Below, one piece after another: positions 14,632-23,706 of a DNA stretch of 64,000 nucleotides (position 1 is its first letter; the number at the start of each line of letters is the position of its first letter). This stretch comes from Enterococcus raffinosus (lineage in GTDB: Bacteria; Bacillota; Bacilli; Lactobacillales; Enterococcaceae): contig NZ_JAHLOS010000012.1 in the NCBI RefSeq assembly GCF_018917525.1, positions 42,351-106,350 of the forward strand, written 5' to 3'. The translations under genes and the position numbers were made by a program. The notes below the pieces were generated by a model. That model was given only the letters and a program-made list of their open reading frames with translations, had not been told where the DNA came from and ran no database searches.

Positions 14632-16512
14632 TTACGCGATTGTGACTGGAACTGGTTTTACACCATCATTGATAAAGTACACTTGGTACCAAGTCAAGAA
14701 GGTATAAATTGTCCAAATCTTGCGACGTCCGTCTGCTGTTCCAGCGAAATTATCGTCAAGTAATTTTATGATCTTTTCTTGATCAAAGAACTCTTTGACA
14801 AAGTCTTGCGTAAAGACATCCCGTACGATTTGATAAAATTTCTCCTCACGCAACCAATCTTTGATCGGTACTGGGAAGCCTAGTTTTTCACGATTGTACC
14901 ATTCCTCTGGTAAATGACGCGCTGCCGCTTGACGGAAGGCAAACTTCGTATTTTCGGCATTGATCAAATATTTGGTTGGTACAATCTCAGAGACCTTCAT
15001 CATTTCTTTGTCTAGTAATGGTACCCGAACTTCCAATGAATTAGCCATTGCCAATTTGTCAGCTTTCAAGAGAATATCTTTCGGCATCCATTGGTGCATG
15101 TCCAAGTACTGCATTTTTTTGATTTCAGACATATCTTGAACTTTTTCGTAGTGAACATCAACAATGTCTTTGATCGTTGGACTTTGTTGGTATTCAGGCT
15201 GTAAATAGTCAACAGCTTCATCTTCTTCAAAGACCTTCGCTTGACCAATAAAGAACTCTTCCGCTGGTGCTAAAGAAGTGTACAAATGCAATGCACCTTT
15301 AAAGGTTTTGCCCTTCAATCCTTTAGCGATCGAGTAACGCATGCCTTTTGGTAATTTTTTCAAGCCTTCCGCTACAACCTTGACTGCTTTTGACTTTGTA
15401 TTCATTCCATAAGCTTGGTACCCAGCGAACAATTCATCAGCACCTTCACCACTCAACGCCACCCGTACATCACGGCTAGCAAGTTCAGTTAAGAAATACA
15501 GTGGCACACATGAAGGGTTAGAATCTGGTTCATCCAAATGGTATTGGATCAACGGGAAGTATTCAAAGGCTTCATCACCGGTAACGACACGAGATGTATT
15601 ATTTAAATCAATCAAATCAGCCAATTTTTTAGCTTCAATTGATTCGTTATATGATTTATCTCCAAATCCAATCGAATAAGAATGCTCTGGGCGTAAAACG
15701 GCCGTTACATAACTTGAATCCACACCTGATGACAAGAACGAACCAACTTCAACGTCAGCGATCCGATGCGCTTCAACTGATTTTTCAACTGTGTCATCAA
15801 TCAAATCAACGGTTTCTTCCAAAGTCATATTGGTTTCTTGCTCTTTCACATCCCAATATTGCTGAATGTCTAACTTACCATCTTTGTAGATAAAATAATG
15901 GCCTTCTTTGATCCGATAAACATTTTTAAAGAAGGTTTCATCCAATGCTGAATATTGGAAGGTCATATAAGGCTTCAAAGCTTCCTTATTCAGTTCTTTG
16001 ACAAAGTTTGGATGCTGCAAGAAGCTCTTGATTTCTGAGCCGTACATAAAGGTTCCATTCATTATAGCGTAATAAAGCGGCTTGATTCCAAAGTGGTCAC
16101 GAGCACCAAATAATTCTTGTTTTTTCGTATCCCAGATCACGAAAGCAAACATGCCACGAATCTTTTGTAATAAGTCAATCCCATATTCTTCATAACCATG
16201 TAATAGCACTTCAGTATCTGCATGCGTTGTAAACACATGGCCTTTTGCGATCAAATCTTCGCGAATACTTTGGTAGTTATAAATTTCTCCGTTAAAGGTG
16301 ATAATTTTTGTACCGTCTTCATTTTTGATCGGCTGTGTACCGCCCTCAAGGTCAATAATACTTAAGCGACGGAAACCTAAAGCGGCACCTTCATCAATAA
16401 ATTGTCCAGCGCTGTTAGGTCCGCGGTGAACGATTGTATCCATCATATTTTTAACAATTTGTTCTTTTTGCGTTGTATCTGAACGGTCAATAAATCCTAC
16501 AATTCCACACAC
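14632..16512 (-). CDS. asnB: Glutamine-hydrolysing asparagine synthase
   Basis: This 626-residue cytosolic enzyme makes asparagine from aspartate, glutamine and ATP. The class II glutaminase domain begins MCGIVGF with catalytic Cys2 and contains IVHRGPNSAG and FNGEIYNY. The synthetase domain has the PP-loop SSGVDSS (261-267) and ALSGEGADELFAGY. Length is normal for AsnB. The start is a GTG fixed by the conserved Met-Cys N-terminus, with AGAGGG about 9 bases before it. It appears to be a single-gene unit: the gene upstream ends in its own terminator, and a separate promoter lies directly downstream. Confidence 0.96.
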   Translation of the reverse strand: MCGIVGFIDRSDTTQKEQIVKNMMDTIVHRGPNSAGQFIDEGAALGFRRLSIIDLEGGTQPIKNEDGTKIITFNGEIYNYQSIREDLIAKGHVFTTHADTEVLLHGYEEYGIDLLQKIRGMFAFVIWDTKKQELFGARDHFGIKPLYYAIMNGTFMYGSEIKSFLQHPNFVKELNKEALKPYMTFQYSALDETFFKNVYRIKEGHYFIYKDGKLDIQQYWDVKEQETNMTLEETVDLIDDTVEKSVEAHRIADVEVGSFLSSGVDSSYVTAVLRPEHSYSIGFGDKSYNESIEAKKLADLIDLNNTSRVVTGDEAFEYFPLIQYHLDEPDSNPSCVPLYFLTELASRDVRVALSGEGADELFAGYQAYGMNTKSKAVKVVAEGLKKLPKGMRYSIAKGLKGKTFKGALHLYTSLAPAEEFFIGQAKVFEEDEAVDYLQPEYQQSPTIKDIVDVHYEKVQDMSEIKKMQYLDMHQWMPKDILLKADKLAMANSLEVRVPLLDKEMMKVSEIVPTKYLINAENTKFAFRQAAARHLPEEWYNREKLGFPVPIKDWLREEKFYQIVRDVFTQDFVKEFFDQEKIIKLLDDNFAGTADGRRKIWTIYTFLTWYQVYFINDGVKPVPVTIA

Positions 16513-16854
16513 AATCTCTACCCTCTTTCAAACATGGTAAACTGATACTCTTTCATATCAACTTTCAAAGTATATCATAGGATTTACGGACTTTCACGAG
16601 TGAACGTGATTTCCTACAAAAAAAGCTCAAAAATTTAATTTTTTTCAAAGGGAAAAGAATAGGGAGTTAAAATGAGTCGGATTTAGAAAGGCTTCTCGAA
16701 CTCGCCCAGCTTTTGCTTATTGCTCAAAAGCTAAATCATGAGACTGAACATGGCTATACCTGCTTATTCATGTAAAAATTTAATCCTTTCCACAAGTAAA
16801 AAAACAACACGCATTTCACCAAAAGACTTTGGAGCAACACGTGTTGTTTCATTA
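16513..16854 (-). other. asnB upstream region
   Basis: This 342-base stretch holds the terminator of the upstream gene (16797-16849) and the asnB promoter region. On the minus strand TATGATATACT near 16565-16580 could be the -10. An inverted repeat TCACG-agtgaa-CGTGA lies just upstream near 16600. I see no T-box or other known riboswitch element. Confidence 0.4.
16797..16849 (-). terminator. Terminator of the 16855-18735 gene pair
   Basis: On the minus strand AACAACACG pairs with CGTGTTGTT across a long loop that contains a small inner hairpin (CCAAAG/CTTTTGG). Seven T follow. Confidence 0.75.
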
Positions 16855-17886
16855 TTATTCAGTAATAGTCAAAGGTACTAAGAATGGATAGCTGCCAAAA
16901 AATTCGATCAATGATTTATTTTTACGATCGGTATTCAGCTTCAGGCTGCTAGACTCGTCTTGTGAGTTTTGCTCAATCGTTACCGTTTGATTCCCATCTA
17001 AAGCAATCAGATAGCTATTTTCATCAATCTTTTTGAAATCATAGTTTTCGTTATCCATAGTCGTAATAAAGATTCTGTCCAGCACATCAACTGGCGTCTT
17101 ATGATGAAGATCTACCGTCAGATCTAATGGCTTACTATTGTCTAAAAGATTGTCATCAAACTCAAATCCTAGCTCTTTCATATGTGCCATGACATCATTC
17201 ATTTCACGACTGAACATTGAATTTTGACCACTAGTGTAAATGTGCTTGTTGTAGCAATCCTTCAATAACGTCAAAACAGCTTCATCTAAAACGGTGACTT
17301 TCATCGTTTCTGGATAAACTTGCATTAGTTTAATTTTTTCATTGCGGAATTTACCATCAGAAGTCGGCATCATAAAACTAAAGTTGATAACATTCTCATT
17401 GGTTAAGCGATAAGAAAGATTAAAATGCTTGCTTTCCCAAGTAGAAAAATCATTTGTTGAAAGATAGAGACCATAATTTTCCAATGGCTTAATCAGTTCA
17501 AAGGTAATGTATTCCAATAGCGCGCCTTTTGCGATCGCTGAAATCGAAAACTCTTCTCTTAAAAAGATCTTTTTGAAGTAATCCAATAGCGTTGGAAAAT
17601 CTGACTCCATCAATACTTTTCGGAATTTTAAATCAGCAATCTCTTTTTCTGCATCATCGATCAAACGAAGTAAATCTTGATAATTTTCATTGCGATTATC
17701 ATAATAATTTAGGGAAGAATCGCTAACAGGTTTGGATTGTGGCGTTGCCTTAAAGGCTTCAACCGATTCCTCCGTCGTTTCATCGTCAGGGTGAAGAATT
17801 TCTTTCTCGCGAATATTCAAACCTGGTTCTTCAGACTCTACCAGTGCGTCATAGATCTGATTGATTTTATTCTTTTCTTCGGTCAT
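16855..17886 (-). CDS. Uncharacterised protein, second gene of a two-gene operon
   Basis: I do not recognise this 343-residue soluble protein. The N-terminal 80 residues are acidic and low in complexity (probably disordered). A helical segment (NYQDLLRLIDDAEKEIADLKFRK, about 88-110) and then a mixed alpha/beta C-terminal part follow. There are no membrane spans or nucleotide-binding motifs. Its ATG follows the upstream stop codon directly (TAA then ATG) with GGGGCGG inside the preceding gene's end, so translation is coupled and the two products probably work together. Confidence 0.7.
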   Translation of the reverse strand: MTEEKNKINQIYDALVESEEPGLNIREKEILHPDDETTEESVEAFKATPQSKPVSDSSLNYYDNRNENYQDLLRLIDDAEKEIADLKFRKVLMESDFPTLLDYFKKIFLREEFSISAIAKGALLEYITFELIKPLENYGLYLSTNDFSTWESKHFNLSYRLTNENVINFSFMMPTSDGKFRNEKIKLMQVYPETMKVTVLDEAVLTLLKDCYNKHIYTSGQNSMFSREMNDVMAHMKELGFEFDDNLLDNSKPLDLTVDLHHKTPVDVLDRIFITTMDNENYDFKKIDENSYLIALDGNQTVTIEQNSQDESSSLKLNTDRKNKSLIEFFGSYPFLVPLTITE

Positions 17887-18735
17887 TTATTCCGCCCCCC
17901 TGTTTAAGAAATCCTTGATAAAAATTTCAAGTGCGGCATCCATTTCTTCCAAACCGCCAAACCTTTTTTTGATCAAGCGCAGCTCTTTCAATGCGACAGC
18001 TTGTTCTAGCTCGATTCTGGCAATTTTACTCTCCAAAGCAATTTTTTGTGACTCTCCAGATAGCTGATCTCCCACAAAAGGTGTCCATTCGCTCCGCTGT
18101 CTTTTCAATTCCTTTAGCTTGTCATCGATTACTTCAATTTCTTCTTCGATTTTTTTGCGGTTCATAAAGCTTTTTGTTTCTTCAAGCTCAGCCTTCAGTT
18201 TTTCTTGATGTGCGATCTTACCGTTTATCTCACGTAACTCCGACTGAGCGGCAATGGTTTTTGCATCAAAATCATCCTGTTGGTTCTGAAGCTGTAATAA
18301 TTCTTCTTTATAGTCACCATTCATGACCTTTTCCCATTGATCACGAATCTCAGGTAATATTTGTATAGTTGGTTGTGTAGCGTCGACTTGCAACACCGAC
18401 CGATCTCGATAATAGCTACCAATCTGATAATTTATCAAAATTGGTGAAACGACATCCCGCATGATCATAAATGGGAACGTCCTCTGAATTTCTTGATCCA
18501 ATTTACTTGTCAAAAAATTATCGATTTCATGGTTTGCATTACTGGATTGTTGAATCGAAGCTGGCAATTCATTCCAATAGATTTGGTAAACGTCACCCAT
18601 ACGTTCTTCTTTCATTGCCTCTTCCAACCGTTTGATCTGCCCCATCAACCCACCTAACACATCGGAAGCAGATTCCTTCACTGAATCAAATGATGTTTCA
18701 GTTTGAAGTTCTTCCTGTTTCTCTGGAGTCTCCAT
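17887..18735 (-). CDS. Uncharacterised coiled-coil protein, first gene of a two-gene operon
   Basis: This 282-residue soluble protein has a long predicted coiled coil over about residues 140-235 (LLQLQNQQDDFDAKTIAAQ through LKELKRQRSEW), rich in Glu, Lys, Gln and Leu heptads. A more globular N-terminal part contains YQIYWNELPASIQ. GGAGGGTCTTAG precedes the ATG at 18735. It resembles SMC-like accessory or phage-shock-type coiled coils only in composition, and I see no diagnostic motif. It is strictly linked to the downstream gene. Confidence 0.7.
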   Translation of the reverse strand: METPEKQEELQTETSFDSVKESASDVLGGLMGQIKRLEEAMKEERMGDVYQIYWNELPASIQQSSNANHEIDNFLTSKLDQEIQRTFPFMIMRDVVSPILINYQIGSYYRDRSVLQVDATQPTIQILPEIRDQWEKVMNGDYKEELLQLQNQQDDFDAKTIAAQSELREINGKIAHQEKLKAELEETKSFMNRKKIEEEIEVIDDKLKELKRQRSEWTPFVGDQLSGESQKIALESKIARIELEQAVALKELRLIKKRFGGLEEMDAALEIFIKDFLNRGAE

Positions 18736-18908
18736 CTAAGACCCTCCTTCATTTTTAATAGTTAACTATATAATAAATATTACCATAATTATTATTGATA
18801 CCATTCATTGAGAGAGAAAATATCTAAATATTTCCTTTAGAATCAGAAACCACTCCTCTATTTTACCCTAGCCGAGTGATAATGATAAGCATAAACTGTT
18901 GACATACG

Positions 18909-18952
18909 AAAAAAAAGATTGTGTCAAACTTAGAAAGTGACACAATCTTTTT
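18909..18952 (-). terminator. Terminator of the DUF1002 gene
   Basis: A 13-bp stem (AAAGATTGTGTCA / TGACACAATCTTT) is followed on the minus strand by a T-run. It lies just behind the stop at 18955. Confidence 0.9.
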
Positions 18953-18954
18953 GA

Positions 18955-19992
18955 TTAATTTGTTAATCCGCTAAAAAAATCTTTAATTTGCTGCCACAAG
19001 TTTGCAAAAAATCCTTGATTATCTTCCAGTGTCCCTTTGAGTGAATCACCAAACTTCCCTAGTTGATCAGAAACTTTATTGACAGTTCCTTTAAAATCAT
19101 CACTAATTTTATCTAGTTGTTGAATGGATTCCTTGTCTAACACGCCATCGGTAGTTTGATATTGTTGTGCAAGTGCTACTAATTTGTTGATATCATCTTT
19201 TGTCACGTACTGAGAAAGATTATTTTTTTCCAATGCATCATTGACGATTTTTTCAACGTCCTCTTTCGTCGCTAACTCGCTTTGTTTTTCCTTAAGCTCA
19301 GCCAGTTCCTTTTTAATGTCTACTAAAGTTTGGTTTAATTGTGCCTTGTAGGCTTCATCAGCCTTTTCTTTTTCACTATCCGACAGGTTTTGATTTTGAC
19401 TTTGCTCATTTGCTTTGTTGACAACCGATTGTGAAACATCAGAAGTCGTGTCTAATTCTGTTTGTGCTAATTGTGCCCGCTCAGGATCAACAGTCTCACC
19501 ATTCGATTCAAAAGCTTTGTACACACCTGTCAAAGCACTTTCACCTGTCACTTTTACCACGCTGGCAACCTTGACTGTCGCATCGGTAATCCCCGCCGTA
19601 ACTAATGGATTCTTGTATTGATCTGCAGTAATTTGTGTAATATTTTGTGGGGTTAGAATGTTGACATTGATGCCTTTGCCTTGATCCTCACGATTCACCA
19701 CCACAGAACTCAACATAACACTGTCATCACCGCTGCCATAGCCTAGGTATTTTACTAAATCAGCTCCAGTGGCTGTCTCCATCTTTACGCTATCTTGATT
19801 AATTCCTAATTTATCCATTGTTTCGTTTAATTGTTGTTGGTTCAAGCCTGCCCCGGCAACAAATGTTGGTTTTCCCCAACGTTCATTGATAGCTCCATCA
19901 TCAGCCTCCGCATGAACTCTGGAAGTACCAAGTAGTCCAGCACCTAAAGAGAGCCCTATACCTGCTAATAAAATATATTTATGAAATTTCAT
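18955..19992 (-). CDS. Secreted DUF1002 (YpuA-like) protein
   Basis: This 345-residue protein has a signal peptide (MKFHKYILLAGIGLSLGAG..., cleavage after VHA at about residue 28) and an N-terminal DUF1002 domain (ERWGKPTFVAGAGL, LVKYLGYGSGDDSVMLSSVVV, GINVNILTPQNITQITADQYKNPLVTAG). A Gln/Glu/Lys-rich helical region (about 195-260) and a C-terminal amphipathic segment follow. The family is exported in Firmicutes (B. subtilis YpuA) and its function is unknown. AGGAGGC precedes the ATG. It is a monocistronic unit with its own terminator. Confidence 0.88.
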   Translation of the reverse strand: MKFHKYILLAGIGLSLGAGLLGTSRVHAEADDGAINERWGKPTFVAGAGLNQQQLNETMDKLGINQDSVKMETATGADLVKYLGYGSGDDSVMLSSVVVNREDQGKGINVNILTPQNITQITADQYKNPLVTAGITDATVKVASVVKVTGESALTGVYKAFESNGETVDPERAQLAQTELDTTSDVSQSVVNKANEQSQNQNLSDSEKEKADEAYKAQLNQTLVDIKKELAELKEKQSELATKEDVEKIVNDALEKNNLSQYVTKDDINKLVALAQQYQTTDGVLDKESIQQLDKISDDFKGTVNKVSDQLGKFGDSLKGTLEDNQGFFANLWQQIKDFFSGLTN

Positions 19993-20152
19993 AACAATGC
20001 CTCCTGTTTCTTGATAGTCTTATTTTAGCTGATTTACTTCTGTTTACTAACTCGGAACCCTTCTGTTTAAATAATTATTTACCAAACTAAGAATCTCTTA
20101 AGCTTTTTATCAGTCTTAAGTTGGAGGTAAATGTGAATCTTCCATGCTATAG

Positions 20153-20188
20153 AAAAAACTTCCCAACAAAAGCTGTTGAGAAGTTTTT
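20153..20188 (-). terminator. Terminator after pbp5 and its downstream small gene
   Basis: AAAAACTTC pairs with GAAGTTTTT around an inner AACA/TGTT pairing, followed on the minus strand by a T-rich run. Confidence 0.8.
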
Positions 20189-20193
20189 GAGAA

Positions 20194-20376
20194 TTACTTT
20201 TCTTTCGTCGTAAAATGGATCTTATCTTGGTCATCACGTTCCAAGTAAGTTGTTTCCTTCAGATAGCTAAAATGTAATTCTTTGATGCTGGTATCTTCCA
20301 GCATCTTTTCGTAGCCTTCAAAAATTGCTCGAATGTATTGTTTGTAAGCTTGTTTTTTTCGTTGTCGCTTGTTCAT
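20194..20376 (-). CDS. Small basic protein downstream of pbp5
   Basis: This 60-residue soluble protein starts with a strongly basic stretch (MNKRQRKKQAYKQYIRAI) and has mixed charged residues after it. AAGGA lies about 10 bases before the ATG. It starts 55 bases after the PBP gene and a terminator follows, so it is probably cotranscribed. I recognise no family. Confidence 0.6.
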   Translation of the reverse strand: MNKRQRKKQAYKQYIRAIFEGYEKMLEDTSIKELHFSYLKETTYLERDDQDKIHFTTKEK

Positions 20377-20431
20377 AAGACACCGTCCTTCTTGGTTATC
20401 TTACCAATCTACGGCTTTTCAGACAAGTATT

Positions 20432-22459
20432 TTATTGATAGGTTTGACTTAAATAGGTCAATAAATCTTTTGAAAGATCCGTTGCAGAGGTTCCTTCAGG
20501 CTTATTCTCTAGGAACTCAACCACTGAGTAATTCTGTTTTTCGGAATCAAAAGCATATAGGAAACTGTTTTCTTGTCCCTTTTCATCTTGCTTTTCTTTA
20601 ATTTCTGCCGTACCTGTTTTTGCAGCTAACGGAATATTTAGCTCAGCTAAGCTGTGGGCCGTTCCGTTTTCATCACTGACCACCGCTTGCATATCGGCAG
20701 TAATCGTTTCAGCTGAGCTGGCTTTGATAACTTCTTTTTCATTTTTTGTCTCTTTGTCCGCAATCAGTTTAGGATAAACCATCGTTCCTTTATTAGGAAA
20801 GACAGAATAGGCAGTAATCTGTTGGATAGGATTAAGTAATAATTGTCCTTGTCCATAGCCAGTATCAGCGAGTAAGATTTCTGAGTCAAAACTATCTTTG
20901 CTAGATATTTGTGCTTCGTTCATTGCAATCGGCAAATCCAGTTCCTTGCCAAAAATGAATTTATTCAACCCAGCTCGGAAAGTTTTTTCACCCATTTTCA
21001 ATGTCTCTTGTGCCATATAAATATTGTCAGAATAGACCAATGCAGTCCTTAAGTTGACTGGACTAACATCGGAGACGCGAGTCACCTGGTATGAACCCCA
21101 AGAACTATCTTTTTGCCATTTCAAACCATTAATTGCTAATTCCTCATTCGGATTCAAGGTACCAGCGTCCAGGCCAATTGCAGCAGTAATCGTTTTAAAG
21201 GTTGATCCTGGTGCATACCCATTTGCGAAACGACTCATAAAGGGCTGATTTTTATCATTGCTATATGCGTCGTAATCCGCTTGACTGATGCCATTAGTCA
21301 TTTTATTCGGATCAAAACTTGGTGAACTTGCTGCCACTAATAGCTCACCTGTCTTTGGAGCCATCACTACACTTGAACCAGCTTGCCCGTTCAAACCGTT
21401 ATAAGCGATTTGCTGAGCGCGACTGTCGATTGTTAATTTAACATTTTCACCATCTTTTTTGTCGATCTTCTGTAAGACCTTTTTCTCATTTCCTTTACTA
21501 TCAGTGATTGCTAGTGATCCGCCATCTTTGCCTCGTAACTGTTTATCTAAAGCCATTTCTAATCCGCTGCGACCAATCAAGCTGTCGCTGGCAAGCTCGC
21601 TGTTTTTCTTCATATCCTCAGCAGTCACTTTGCCTACATACCCAATTAATTGCGCCGCTGCTTCCTTTAGAGGATACGTACGACCTGTTGCTTCTTTAAC
21701 TTCTAAACCTTCTGGCGTGTCTTTTGGTGCATCAGCAGTAGTTTTTAGTGGTACAAAGAAATCATCTTGGACCCAGCCCTGTGCTAAAGCGGAATCTATG
21801 TCTTTAGCAGTAATATCTAAACTTTTAGCAATCGCTTCGATTTTAGCTGTCCGTTCTTCTCCAGTACCAAGATTTTTGGGAACGATTCCCGACTGGTAAA
21901 CTGTTCCATTGACGGCAATACCTTGACCGCTACGATCTAAAATCTCCCCGCGAGTCGCTGGATCAACAGAATAGTTGACCTTGTCCTTGCCAGACATTCC
22001 AGGGAAAATCAAATTCGGTTTCCAGTTAATTTCTTTCCCAGCATCTGTCAACGTGCCAGAGTATTTTTGGTTACTTATTTTCCCAAAGCCTGTATTCACT
22101 GATAACTTGTAACTAAAATGATAGGTGTCACCTTTTTTATTTACCGTTAAATCCGTCATTTTGATATTTGACGCACTGATACCAGAAAAAATCGACTGGT
22201 ACTTTTCGGCTACTTGTTTTTTTGAATAGCCGCTCGCCTTAACTGAATCAGCATTTAAATTTTGGGTAATGTCTTGATAATTCCCTTTTTGCAAGCTCTT
22301 AACAAAGGCTTTGACGGTTGTCTCCCCTTGTTTTTTTACTTGATTCGCTTGATAAGCGCGAACACCAAAGAAACCAGCTATCAGCAAAATAATAATCCCA
22401 ATAATTATAATTGGCAGCTTCTTATTTGTTTGTTTTTTTGTACGTGTACTTCTCTCCAT
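20432..22459 (-). CDS. pbp5: Class B penicillin-binding protein of the PBP5/MecA_N type
   Basis: This 675-residue D,D-transpeptidase cross-links peptidoglycan outside the membrane. An N-terminal anchor (residues 15-33) is followed by a MecA_N-like domain (about 40-155), a dimerisation domain (RGEILDRSGQGIAVNG, from about 170) and the transpeptidase domain. The active-site motifs are STFK (419-422), SDN (477-479) and KTGT (614-617). Length and MecA_N domain match the low-affinity PBP5 of enterococci, which underlies their intrinsic beta-lactam tolerance. Affinity cannot be read from the sequence. GGGAGGGG precedes the ATG. Unlike E. faecium, no psr or ftsW lies beside it. Confidence 0.92.
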   Translation of the reverse strand: MERSTRTKKQTNKKLPIIIIGIIILLIAGFFGVRAYQANQVKKQGETTVKAFVKSLQKGNYQDITQNLNADSVKASGYSKKQVAEKYQSIFSGISASNIKMTDLTVNKKGDTYHFSYKLSVNTGFGKISNQKYSGTLTDAGKEINWKPNLIFPGMSGKDKVNYSVDPATRGEILDRSGQGIAVNGTVYQSGIVPKNLGTGEERTAKIEAIAKSLDITAKDIDSALAQGWVQDDFFVPLKTTADAPKDTPEGLEVKEATGRTYPLKEAAAQLIGYVGKVTAEDMKKNSELASDSLIGRSGLEMALDKQLRGKDGGSLAITDSKGNEKKVLQKIDKKDGENVKLTIDSRAQQIAYNGLNGQAGSSVVMAPKTGELLVAASSPSFDPNKMTNGISQADYDAYSNDKNQPFMSRFANGYAPGSTFKTITAAIGLDAGTLNPNEELAINGLKWQKDSSWGSYQVTRVSDVSPVNLRTALVYSDNIYMAQETLKMGEKTFRAGLNKFIFGKELDLPIAMNEAQISSKDSFDSEILLADTGYGQGQLLLNPIQQITAYSVFPNKGTMVYPKLIADKETKNEKEVIKASSAETITADMQAVVSDENGTAHSLAELNIPLAAKTGTAEIKEKQDEKGQENSFLYAFDSEKQNYSVVEFLENKPEGTSATDLSKDLLTYLSQTYQ

Positions 22460-22524
22460 ATAGGGTCCCCTCCCTAGCTTCTTTCGCCCAGTTTCTTTAT
22501 ACTATAAAAAAGGACGTGTTAATT

Positions 22525-23067
22525 ATGAATCATTGTTACTTATTCATTGGACCAAGTGGTTCAGGAAAAACCAGCTTGGCTGAAAAAGCCTTCACTCCTG
22601 AACAAAAAGTTATTTCGTATACAACGCGCTCCCCACGTGAAGGTGAGGAACATGGACGTGACTATTTTTTTGTATCAAAAAAGAAATTCAAGCAAATGGT
22701 CAATAATGACCAATTTGCGGAATACGATGTTTATGACGAAGAATTTTACGGCATTGCCAAATCAACTTTACGAAAATCTTTGGCTGCCGGTGACTGCTAT
22801 GATCCGATCACCACGACCGGTTTTATCAACCTACATCGAATTTTTGGTGATCAAATGGTTCCTATCTGGATCAATATTTCGCAAGAAACAATGATCGCTC
22901 GCCTTGAAAAAAGAGCAACAACTGAAGAATTAGAACGCCGTTTAGCAATTTTTCAAGAGGATGTAGAAAGCCTTGAACGATTGAAACAATTTTCCAATCT
23001 AATTATCATCAATGGTGAAGCCACACTTGACGAAATGCTCCTTCAATTACATCGAGCTCTGGATTAA
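22525..23067 (+). CDS. Guanylate kinase-like nucleoside monophosphate kinase
   Basis: This 180-residue protein has a P-loop GPSGSGKT (residues 9-16) and the guanylate-kinase GMP-binding segment SYTTRSPREGEEHGRDYFFV with YGI after it. It would phosphorylate GMP or dGMP. It is a little shorter than canonical Gmk and more diverged in the lid (ERRLAIFQED), so it is probably a paralogue rather than the essential Gmk. The start at 22525 is set by AAAAAGGA. A longer frame upstream has no ribosome site. Its 3' end overlaps the converging acetyltransferase gene by 21 bases. Confidence 0.8.
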   Translation: MNHCYLFIGPSGSGKTSLAEKAFTPEQKVISYTTRSPREGEEHGRDYFFVSKKKFKQMVNNDQFAEYDVYDEEFYGIAKSTLRKSLAAGDCYDPITTTGFINLHRIFGDQMVPIWINISQETMIARLEKRATTEELERRLAIFQEDVESLERLKQFSNLIIINGEATLDEMLLQLHRALD

Positions 23068-23706
23068 TTGAAAAGCTTTGCGTTCTCCGTGTTCAAATGG
23101 AAAATAGATCATGCCGCAATAAACAAATCCTAATTTTTCGATCAAACTCAACATCGGCTGATTAGCAGGGTAGGTATCGATCCGAATGTCTTTAAATCCC
23201 AAAAGTTTAGCCTGCTGAATGGCTGAGTTCAACAGTGTTTTTCCTAGCCCCATTCCACGATAATTTTGATTAACTGCGACATGGTGTAATGCTACATAAG
23301 GTCCATTCCCCTGCCACTTCCCATCGATTGCTTCATAGATAGGGTCCTCTTCAGCAAGCAGCGCGACCGTCCCAACGATCTCGCCTTTTAGAGTCAGCAC
23401 ATAGCTGGCTTTTTTTCGTATATCTTCGCGAATCACTGCTTCGTGAGGCTCGTGGCCATTTTGCCATTGTGGTGATCCTTGATCCTTCAAATATTGTTTG
23501 GCCTGATTGATAATGACACCAATCTCTGGAAGATCCTCATAGGTACTCAACCGAAAATCAAAATCCTGTTCCTTTAGATCGCTAGTTTTTGCTTCGTTGC
23601 CAAAGGTTATGATCGTCTCCGCATCCTTTTTGCCCAGAATACCTCCTAAGACTTCCCCCATTTGCTGGGCTTGTCTGACAATAAAATCTTCATCTTCATA
23701 TCCCAT
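23047..23706 (-). CDS. DUF6483-like N-terminus fused to a GNAT acetyltransferase
   Basis: The first 60 residues (YEDEDFIVRQAQQMGEVLGGILGKKDAE) resemble the DUF6483 helical domain. The rest is a GNAT domain with the acetyl-CoA loop NYRGMGLGKTLLNSAI and the C-terminal motif NQPMLSLIEKLGFVYCG. Substrate unknown. The ATG at 23706 overlaps the end of the preceding gene by 11 bases, with AGGATGG as ribosome site. It is the third gene of an operon whose first gene looks like a nuclease. Confidence 0.8.
   Translation of the reverse strand: MGYEDEDFIVRQAQQMGEVLGGILGKKDAETIITFGNEAKTSDLKEQDFDFRLSTYEDLPEIGVIINQAKQYLKDQGSPQWQNGHEPHEAVIREDIRKKASYVLTLKGEIVGTVALLAEEDPIYEAIDGKWQGNGPYVALHHVAVNQNYRGMGLGKTLLNSAIQQAKLLGFKDIRIDTYPANQPMLSLIEKLGFVYCGMIYFPFEHGERKAFQLIQSSM

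Noticed and set aside
16513..16660. T-box leader upstream of asnB
   Set aside because: No T-box sequence, specifier stem or terminator-antiterminator pair could be found before the GTG.
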